Part shown: positions 57,198-64,000 of the stretch, piece after piece
Numbering within the stretch: position 1 is the first letter of the stretch
How the letters are laid out: every line of letters begins with the position of its first letter
DNA from: Brachybacterium sp. Z12
GTDB taxonomy: Bacteria; Actinomycetota; Actinomycetes; Actinomycetales; Dermabacteraceae
Reading direction: 5' to 3'
NCBI RefSeq assembly: GCF_014400405.1
Contig: NZ_CP060496.1
Location: 1-64,000, forward strand
Length of the DNA stretch: 64,000 nucleotides
Notes under the pieces: generated by a model
Databases searched by the model: none
Seen by the model: only the letters and a program-made list of their open reading frames with translations
Told to the model about the DNA's origin: nothing
Made by a program: the position numbers and the translations under genes

Positions 57198-57233
57198 ATG
57201 CTCTACCGCCTGGTGTTCCCGCCCGCGCGCTGA
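57198..57233 (+). CDS. Leader peptide upstream of the ABC-F gene
   Basis: An 11-codon open frame, MLYRLVFPPAR, ends 64 bases before the ABC-F start. Between them are two small hairpins (CCGG-ACCT-CCGG at 57251-57262, and TCAGC/GCTGA at 57265-57280). A short leader with hydrophobic and arginine codons, then hairpins, then an ABC-F gene, is the layout of ribosome-mediated attenuation, in which an antibiotic-stalled ribosome on the leader switches the gene on. The frame is seen; the mechanism is inferred. Confidence 0.5.
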   Translation: MLYRLVFPPAR

Positions 57234-57297
57234 CGTCGTCGTTCCCCTGCCCGGACCTCCGGCCTCAGCGCTTTTGCTGACGAGCCCTGGAGTCCAC

Positions 57298-58936
57298 GTG
57301 CCCACCACTCAGAATTCTGCGATCACCCTTACCGACACCACCTTCACCTGGGCCGACGGCAGTCGTGCCCTGGATGGGCTCACCGCCACCTTCGGCGCGG
57401 GCCGCACCGGTCTGATCGGTGCCAACGGCACCGGGAAGACGACCCTGCTGCGGTTGGTCACCGGCGAGCTGAGACCCACGGCGGGAACCATTGCTGTGCG
57501 GGGCCAGGTCGGCTACCTGCCCCAGCAGCTCACTCTGCGCACCGGCGCGACTGTCGCCGAGCTGCTGGGCATCGACCACCGACTGCGGGCCCTTCGCGCG
57601 ATCGAGGCCGGCGACGCCTCCGCCGAGCACTTCGATGCCCTTGCCGACGACTGGGGCGTCGAAGCGCGTGCGCTCGCCGCCCTGGACGCGATGGGTCTGG
57701 TGGGCATCGGCCTCGAACGGTCGGTGGGCACCCTGTCCGGTGGAGAGACCGTGCTGGGGGCGCTGACCGGGCTGAGGCTGGCCGGAGACGAGATCGTCCT
57801 GCTGGACGAACCGACCAACAACCTCGACCGACGGGCTCGCCACCGGCTCTACGAGACCATCACCACCTGGCGCGGCACCCTGCTGGTGGTCAGCCATGAC
57901 GTCGAGCTGCTGGACCTCATGGACGAGATCGCCGAGCTGCGCGCAGGTTCCCTGACCATCTATGGCGGTCCTTACAGCGCCTTCCAGGAGCACGTGGCGC
58001 AGCAGCAGGCCGCGGCTCAGCAGGCCCTGCGCAGTGCGGAGCAGCTGCTGCGCATTGAGAAGCGTCAGAAGGCAGAAGCCCAGACCAAGCTCGCTCGGCG
58101 ACGGCGCTACGCCCGCTCCGACTCCGAGAACAAGCGTCGGCCGAAGGTCATCATGAACCAGCTCGCACGTGATGCCCAGGAGTCGGAGGGCAGGTTGCGT
58201 ACCGAGCTCGATGAGAAGGTCGACTCCGCCCAGCGGGCCGTCGACCAGCAGGCACAGCGCGTGCGCCGTGAGGCCCGGATCACGGTCGAGCTGCCCGACC
58301 CCGATGTCCCCTCCTCTCGGCGCCTGGCCGAGCTGCGGGGGCCCGCAGGGCGTCGTCTCGGTGCTCCAGGGCCCGCAGCGCACGGCTCTGACCGGTCCCA
58401 ACGGGATCGGGAAGACCCGCCTGGTGGAGACACTCGTGCACCCACTTGCCGCAGAGGGTCGTGAGGTGTACGCCGTGCCACGGACGGACCTGATCGGCTA
58501 TCTGCCCCAACGACTCGACCATCTCGCGAGCGGTGAGGACGAGATGTCCGTGCTCGAGGCCGTGCGCGCCGCCGCCCCGAGCACATCCGATCAGCAGATC
58601 CGTGCCGACCTGGCGAGATTCCTGTTCCGTGAGAACACCGTCCACCGCCGGATCAGCGACCTCTCAGGTGGCGAACGATTCCGCGTCGCGCTGGCCACGC
58701 TGTTGCTCGCCCGGCCCTCCCGCCAGCTGCTGGTGCTCGACGAGCCCACCAACGACCTGGATCTGCACAGCATCGACGAACTGGTCAGCGCCCTGAACTC
58801 CTACCGCGGCGGGCTGCTGGTGGTCAGCCACGACGATGCCTTCCTGGACCGCCTGGGCATCGACACCTGGCTCACCCTGGGCACCGACGGGCTCAGCCCG
58901 GCGTGGCCAGGTACCGATCGTGCGCAGGACGCGTGA
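57298..58936 (+). CDS. ABC-F ATPase, probable ribosome protection protein (one frameshift)
   Basis: A soluble protein with two ABC domains and no membrane part, 545 residues after removal of one extra base near 58338. Domain 1 has Walker A LIGANGTGKTTLLRLV, signature TLSGGETVLGAL and Walker B IVLLDEPTNNLD; a charged linker (about 240-330) follows; domain 2 has LTGPNGIGKTRLVETL, DLSGGERFRVALATLL and LVLDEPTNDLD. This is the plan of ABC-F proteins that remove antibiotics from ribosomes. The start is a GTG at 57298. The leader peptide before it supports a drug-inducible role. It overlaps the convergent membrane gene by 44 bases. Confidence 0.88.
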
Positions 58937-59675
58937 TGCGCGTCGTCGCGACGGACCCGACGAAGTGTGTGAGCACGGACAGCAGGACGAGGAGGGTCAC
59001 CGGCACGGCCGCGCCCCACCAGAGATCGGCCGGCGCTCCGGTCGCCCACAGCACGATGAACAGCACCAGCGCGGGAAGCAGCCCCGCCGGGGAGAGCGCG
59101 GGCAGCAGCCCGATGCCCAGCGCGACGATCACACACAGCAGCAGCGGCGGGAACTGCAGCACTCCTCCGAGGTGGATCTCGACCTCCAGGGCCCGCCCGA
59201 ACGCATAGCCCAGCCCGGCTCCGAGGGCCAATGCTCCCAGGATCCGCCCCACGCCGTAATGGGACCACTTGCCCGCGGCATTCGAGCGCTGCACCGCCCA
59301 CCCGAGCGCGGCGCCCAGCAGGACGCATCCCAGCAGCGCGAGGGTCGTCGGCGGCATCATGGCGAGGAAGTTGTGCCGCCGCGGACTGACCTCGAAATGA
59401 CGCAGGGCGATCTGCATCATGAGGATCTGGCTGAAACCGAGCCCGGCCAGGACCGCCCCGGCGGTGGCCATCGAGGCGATGTGCCGGTACGAGACGGCAG
59501 CGAGCAGCGCCGCGAAGAAGAGGACCCCGAGGAGCCAGCCCCACGGGGAGTCCAGGTCCGGCACGTCCATGTACACCAGGCTCGTCCCGGCGAGGAACAC
59601 CGCGGCGAGGCCGGAGCCCACGACTCGTGCCAGGTCCTGTGCACGGATCTGCCCCGACCGCACCGCCTCCGTCAT
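58893..59675 (-). CDS. Multi-pass membrane protein of unknown function
   Basis: A 260-residue protein with about seven hydrophobic helices, starting MTEAVRSGQIRAQDLARVVG. The helices include LGVLFFAALLAAVSYRHIAS, PTTLALLGCVLLGAALGWAV and LLLCVIVALGIGLLPALSPA. I recognise no family and no catalytic motif. The gene is convergent with ABC-F and overlaps its end by 44 bases. The start at 59675 has GGGGAT upstream. The frame is intact. Confidence 0.72.
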   Translation of the reverse strand: MTEAVRSGQIRAQDLARVVGSGLAAVFLAGTSLVYMDVPDLDSPWGWLLGVLFFAALLAAVSYRHIASMATAGAVLAGLGFSQILMMQIALRHFEVSPRRHNFLAMMPPTTLALLGCVLLGAALGWAVQRSNAAGKWSHYGVGRILGALALGAGLGYAFGRALEVEIHLGGVLQFPPLLLCVIVALGIGLLPALSPAGLLPALVLFIVLWATGAPADLWWGAAVPVTLLVLLSVLTHFVGSVATTRITRPAHDRYLATPG

Positions 59676-59816
59676 CCCATCCCCCTCAAGACATCGATCA
59701 TGCACGCATAATAGACGGCCCCTCGGCCGGGCTTCGCCGCGGAGCGGATTCTCGAAACGCGAGCGGGCACCACCGGGAACGAGCACTTCGAGATGTGCTC
59801 GATAGACCATGCGCTG

Positions 59817-59957
59817 ATGGATATCCGCGCCGCCTCCTGGAAGCCCGTCCAGGGGCAGCAGCGTGACGCCGGTCAGCGAGTGACGTGGTCTCTGGTGCTC
59901 ACCGGCGTCGCCCTGGCGGTTCTGCTGATCATCGAGGTCCGGCGGCCCGAGAGCTGA
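59817..59957 (+). CDS. Possible small membrane protein
   Basis: A 46-residue open frame, starting MDIRAASWKPVQGQQRDAGQ, with one hydrophobic helix (SLVLTGVALAVLLIIEV) and a basic end. There is no strong ribosome binding site, only CGCTG before the ATG. It lies between the membrane gene and the ABC exporter promoter. The helix with flanking charges is what one expects of a real small protein, but the evidence is thin. Confidence 0.35.
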   Translation: MDIRAASWKPVQGQQRDAGQRVTWSLVLTGVALAVLLIIEVRRPES

Positions 59958-60018
59958 GGCGCGCAGGGGCCGAGCAGCGGCGGTGGCCGGTTGCACTCCG
60001 CTCGTGAGATCACAGCTC

Positions 60019-60049
60019 TTGACTTCAAGCGTGCGTGAAGTTCGAGGCT
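60019..60049 (+). promoter_or_regulatory. MerR-type promoter before the ABC exporter
   Basis: TTGACT (60019-60024) and GAGGCT (60044-60049) are separated by 19 bases, and the dyad ACTTCAAGCGTGCGTGAAGT (60022-60041; one mismatch between arms) covers the -35 side. This is the same design as the two SoxR promoters, with related but different arms. No MerR gene is adjacent; one of the three in the window or another could bind. Confidence 0.55.
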
Positions 60050-60080
60050 GGGGCCCTTCGACCGAGAAGGAGCGCCCCCG

Positions 60081-61979
60081 ATGAGCATGGAGACCGCAGC
60101 GTGGCAATCGCTGTACTCGACGATGCACGCCCAGCAGGACCGCCAGCCGTTCTCCCGGGCCACCCTGGGACGCATCGCTCGCTTCGCCGGCCCGCACCGT
60201 CGGCGCTTGACAGGGTTCCTGGTGGTCAGTGTGATCACGGCGGCGCTCACCGTCGCGACCCCGCTGCTGGCGGGCCGGGTGATCGACGCCATCACCGGCG
60301 CGGCCGGGCTGTCCACCATCCTCGCGCTCGCGCTGATCATCGCCGCGGTGGCTCTGGCCGAGGCCGCCTTCGGCATCGTCCAGCGGTGGCTGTCGGCCAC
60401 CATCGGCGAGGGCCTGATCCTGGACCTGCGCACCGCGGTCTACGACCACGTCCAAGCGATGCCGGTGGCCTTCTTCAGCCGCACCCGCACCGGCGCGCTG
60501 GTCAGCCGCCTGAACAACGACGTCCTGGGCGCCCAGCGCGCTTTCAGCGACACCCTCGCCGGAATCGTCAGCAACGTGGTCACGCTGCTGCTCGCGTTCA
60601 TCGCCATGGTCAGCCTGTCGTGGGAGATCACCCTGGTGACCGTGCTGCTGCTGCCGATCTTCGTGCTGCCCGCCCGCCGGATGGGGGCGCGCCTGGCCCG
60701 GCTGCAGCGCGAGGCCGCCAACCACAACGCCACCATGAGCAACCGCATGACCGAGCGCTTCTCCGCCCCCGGCGCGACTCTGATCAAACTGTTCGGCAGC
60801 CCCGCCCGGGAGTCGGCCGAGTTCGCCACGCGCGCCGCGCGGGTGCGGGACATCGGCGTGCGCAGCGCCATGGTCCAGGAGGTCTTCTACATCGCCCTGA
60901 TGCTGGTCTCGGCACTGGCCCTCGCCCTGGTCTACGGGGTCGGCGGGTACTTCGCGCTGACCGGACGCATGGAGGCAGGCGCCGTGGTCGCGCTCGCCCT
61001 CCTGCTGACCCGGCTCTACGCACCGCTGACCGCACTGGCCAACGCCCGCGTGGAGGTGATGAGCGCGATGGTCAGCTTCGAGAGGGTCTTCGAGGTGCTG
61101 GACCTCCCGCCGCTGATCCGGCAGGCCCCTGACGCGCGGGAGCTGCCGCAGGGCCCGGTATCCGTGGAGCTCGATGACGTCCGCTTCGCCTACCCCTCGG
61201 CGCAGCAGGTCTCCCTGGCCTCCCTCGAGGAGGTCGCCATCCTGGATCCGCGGGCGGGCCGCGAGGTGCTGCACGGCATCTCCTTCCGGGTCGAGCCCGG
61301 GCGGACGGTGGCCCTGGTCGGCTCCTCCGGGGCGGGCAAGTCCACCATCGCCTCCCTGATCCCGCGCCTGTTCGACGTCGATGCCGGGGCCGTACGCATC
61401 GGGGACCTCGACGTGCGCGAGGCAACGACCGCCTCGGTGCAGCGCACCGTCGGCATGGTCACCCAGGACGGCCACCTGTTCCACGACACCGTCCGCGCCA
61501 ACCTGTCGATCTCCCGCCCGGACACCACCGATGACGAGCTGTGGGAGGTCCTGGAACGGGCCCGCCTGGTGCCTGTGGTGTCGGCGCTGCCGGACGGGCT
61601 GGACACCGTCGTCGGCGAACGCGGATACCGCTTCTCCGGCGGCGAGCGGCAGCGGATGACGATCGCGCGCGTCCTGCTCGACCAGCCTCAGGTGGTGATC
61701 CTGGACGAGGCCACCTCCAATCTGGACTCGAGCTCGGAAGCGGCGGTCCAGGAGGCGCTGACCGAAGCGCTCGCCGGACGGACCGCGGTGATCATCGCCC
61801 ACCGGCTGTCCACGATCCGCGCGGCGGACCAGATCCTGGTCGTCGAGGACGGGCGGATCATTGAGACCGGCAGCCACGGGGAGCTGCTGGCGGCCGGAGG
61901 TCGCTACGAGGAGCTGCATCGCACGCAGTTCGCAGAGCCCTCGGTCCCTGGTCGGGCGGGTTCTGCAGTGCCATCATGA
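60081..61979 (+). CDS. ABC exporter, fused membrane and ATPase domains
   Basis: A 632-residue half-transporter that should work as a homo- or heterodimer. Six membrane helices (about residues 45-330) include the start MSMETAAWQSLYSTMHAQQD and VISVITAALTVATPLLAGRV-like first helix; the ATPase domain has Walker A LVGSSGAGKSTIASLIPRLF, signature YRFSGGERQRMTIARVLL, Walker B VVILDEATSNLDSSSE and an H-loop (IIAHRLSTI). The substrate is unknown; lipid or drug export is the usual role. The frame is intact. AAGGAG lies before the ATG, and a MerR-type promoter precedes it. Confidence 0.92.
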   Translation: MSMETAAWQSLYSTMHAQQDRQPFSRATLGRIARFAGPHRRRLTGFLVVSVITAALTVATPLLAGRVIDAITGAAGLSTILALALIIAAVALAEAAFGIVQRWLSATIGEGLILDLRTAVYDHVQAMPVAFFSRTRTGALVSRLNNDVLGAQRAFSDTLAGIVSNVVTLLLAFIAMVSLSWEITLVTVLLLPIFVLPARRMGARLARLQREAANHNATMSNRMTERFSAPGATLIKLFGSPARESAEFATRAARVRDIGVRSAMVQEVFYIALMLVSALALALVYGVGGYFALTGRMEAGAVVALALLLTRLYAPLTALANARVEVMSAMVSFERVFEVLDLPPLIRQAPDARELPQGPVSVELDDVRFAYPSAQQVSLASLEEVAILDPRAGREVLHGISFRVEPGRTVALVGSSGAGKSTIASLIPRLFDVDAGAVRIGDLDVREATTASVQRTVGMVTQDGHLFHDTVRANLSISRPDTTDDELWEVLERARLVPVVSALPDGLDTVVGERGYRFSGGERQRMTIARVLLDQPQVVILDEATSNLDSSSEAAVQEALTEALAGRTAVIIAHRLSTIRAADQILVVEDGRIIETGSHGELLAAGGRYEELHRTQFAEPSVPGRAGSAVPS

Positions 61980-61983
61980 GCCC

Positions 61984-62478
61984 ATGACCGTTCTCGTCGC
62001 CTACGCGACCCATTCCGGCGCCACCCAGACCTTGGCCGAGACCTTGGCCGCGACGCTCGGAGCCGAAGGCCTCTCCGCCGAGCTCGTCGACGTCGCCACC
62101 GACCCCGATCCCTCTGCCTACGACGCGGTGGTGCTGGGATCCGGTGTGCGCATCGAGGCGATCGAGAAATCCGCCGTGCAGTGGGTCACCGGACACCGCG
62201 CAGCCCTGCTCGAGCGGCCGATGGCCTTCTTCTCCTGCTCCGGCTCCGCGGCGGACCCCGCCAAGGGCGGCAAGCAGAAGGCCACCGACACCTTCCTGGA
62301 GACCATCGGCTTTTCCCCGGTGGCGGTGAAGAAATTCCCCGGCTGGGTGCTGATGGACAAGATCCCGCTGCATGAGCGGCTGCTGCTGAAGTCCATGCGC
62401 ACCCCCACCGGTGACTTCAGGGACCTGCCGGCCGTCGAGGCGTGGGGGCTGGAGATCGCGCCGCTGCTGGCGGGCTGA
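61984..62478 (+). CDS. Flavodoxin-domain protein (HemG-like)
   Basis: A 164-residue flavodoxin-fold protein. The FMN phosphate loop is VLVAYATHSGATQTLAETLA, later AYDAVVLGSGVRIEAIEKSA and MAFFSCSGSAADPAKGGKQK. The pattern matches the HemG/menaquinone-dependent protoporphyrinogen oxidase-like flavodoxins of actinobacteria. The start is an ATG five bases after the ABC exporter stop, so they are probably cotranscribed. Its redox partner is unknown. Confidence 0.87.
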   Translation: MTVLVAYATHSGATQTLAETLAATLGAEGLSAELVDVATDPDPSAYDAVVLGSGVRIEAIEKSAVQWVTGHRAALLERPMAFFSCSGSAADPAKGGKQKATDTFLETIGFSPVAVKKFPGWVLMDKIPLHERLLLKSMRTPTGDFRDLPAVEAWGLEIAPLLAG

Positions 62479-62490
62479 GCTCGGGCCCGG

Positions 62491-63392
<902 letters not shown>

Positions 63393-63462
63393 GGGGTCTC
63401 TTCCCGTCGCTCTCGCGGCGCGGGCCGACGGCATCCGACGCGTCGGCCCTCCCTGCACCACA

Positions 63463-63497
63463 TTGATCTGTGCCAAAAATAGCATGGCATGTGCCAT
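63463..63497. promoter_or_regulatory. Probable PdxR operator between pdxS and pdxR
   Basis: TGTGCCA occurs twice, at 63469-63475 and 63490-63496, exactly 21 bases apart (two helix turns), and the second is part of the dyad ATGGCA-TG-TGCCAT (63484-63497). The stretch is AT-rich for this genome. PdxR-type regulators bind such repeats in the gap to pdxS. TTGATC (63463-63468) may be a -35 for pdxR. Confidence 0.6.
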
Positions 63498-63592
63498 ACG
63501 CCGCGGGATGTCCGGAGGCGCTGTGAACGCGGGTCGGACGGCCGCGGGGCGACGTGCTGTCGTCGCGAGGAGGGGCACCTAGACTCGACGGC

Positions 63593-64000
63593 GTGGAACC
63601 AGGCGACGAGCAGGCGATCAGCGGCGGGACCGCGGCGGAGATCACCGCGAGCGTGCGGGCCCTCGTCGACCGCGGAGACCTCGCCCCCGGCGACCCGCTG
63701 CCGCCGGTGCGCGTCCTCGCCGCACGGCTCGGCATCCACCGCAACACCGCCGTCGCCGCCTATCGCATGCTGGCCCGCTCCGGCGTGGTCATCGCCCAGG
63801 GCCGCGCCGGCACCCGCGTCGCCGCGCGCACGTCCCTGCCCCAGGAAGGCTTCGCCGACATCCACGCCAGCGCGGACACCGGGATGCCCGCAGCCTTTCT
63901 GCGTGACCTCGGCTCCGGGAACCCCGACCCCGCCCTCATCCCCGATCTCGCCCCCGCGCTCGCTGGCGCCGTCGGCCGCCCCGTGCTCTACGGGGAACCC
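63593..64000 (+). CDS. PdxR-like MocR/GntR family regulator (partial, cut by window end)
   Basis: The first 136 residues of a MocR-type regulator. The GntR winged helix reads LVDRGDLAPGDPLPPVRVLA and ARLGIHRNTAVAAYRMLARS, then GVVIAQGRAGTRV, followed by the start of the aminotransferase-like domain (PAAFLRDLGSGNPDPALIPD). The start is a GTG at 63593 after GAGGAGG some distance upstream. It continues past 64000 with no stop. It is divergent from pdxS, the classic position of PdxR, which activates pyridoxal phosphate synthesis. Confidence 0.9.
   Translation, partial: MEPGDEQAISGGTAAEITASVRALVDRGDLAPGDPLPPVRVLAARLGIHRNTAVAAYRMLARSGVVIAQGRAGTRVAARTSLPQEGFADIHASADTGMPAAFLRDLGSGNPDPALIPDLAPALAGAVGRPVLYGEP

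Noticed and set aside
58893-61919. A 1008-residue open frame on the minus strand opposite the ABC exporter
   Set aside because: Only its last 260 codons look like a protein (a membrane protein with its own start at 59675). The rest is the antisense of a clear ABC exporter and has the His/Arg/Gly/Asp-rich make-up of high-GC shadow frames.

Overview
The window is a GC-rich chromosomal segment around the replication origin of a Gram-positive actinobacterium. The order rpsF-ssb-rpsR, pcnA, DUF6049, murJ, trxB, parB-parA-rsmG-khpB-yidC-yidD-rnpA-rpmH, dnaA, dnaN, recF, DUF721, gyrB, gyrA, DUF3566, tRNA-Ile, DLW-39 protein, tRNA-Ala is the classic actinobacterial origin neighbourhood. Protein style and gene content suit the Micrococcales; Brachybacterium or another Dermabacteraceae member is my best guess (inference, no search was run). 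Genes diverge from the origin: most genes left of about 26.4 kb that belong to the core cluster are on the minus strand, and dnaA onward are on the plus strand.

Layout. 0-1.6 kb: rpsF-ssb-rpsR with a leader hairpin over the rpsF ribosome binding site. 1.7-8.8 kb: APC permease, a broken oxidoreductase/catalase chimera, a class A penicillin-binding protein, CCA-adding enzyme. 8.9-17.7 kb: DUF6049 protein, MurJ flippase, a separate pseudokinase, a small anchored protein, TrxB and a thioredoxin-like protein without active-site cysteines. 17.7-20.2 kb: gene-free, with one DnaA-box cluster and about 17 degenerate parS sites. 20.2-26.4 kb: parB to rpmH. 26.4-32.3 kb: dnaA, oriC, dnaN, recF, DUF721. 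32.4-36.1 kb: FMN riboswitch and a complete riboflavin operon inserted between DUF721 and gyrB. 36.1-42.2 kb: gyrB, gyrA, DUF3566.

42.3-64 kb is the accessory arm: a YbaK-type deacylase, a sulfite-oxidase-like molybdoenzyme with an anti-sigma remnant fused to a fasciclin lipoprotein, two tRNAs, several small regulators each beside its likely target (MerR/SDR, Lrp/LysE, ECF sigma/YCII, SoxR between fdxA and sodA, PdxR/PdxS), a two-component system, an ABC-F protein with a leader peptide, an ABC exporter and a flavodoxin.

Quality warning. About 40 single-base frameshifts, most in G or C runs and most resolved by one missing base, interrupt genes that must work (ssb, yidC, parB, dnaN, recF, gyrB, gyrA). 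Two loci look like joins between two different genes. I read nearly all of these as sequence or assembly errors. Coordinates given for such genes run from the true start to the true stop across the shifts, and lengths are for the repaired frame.
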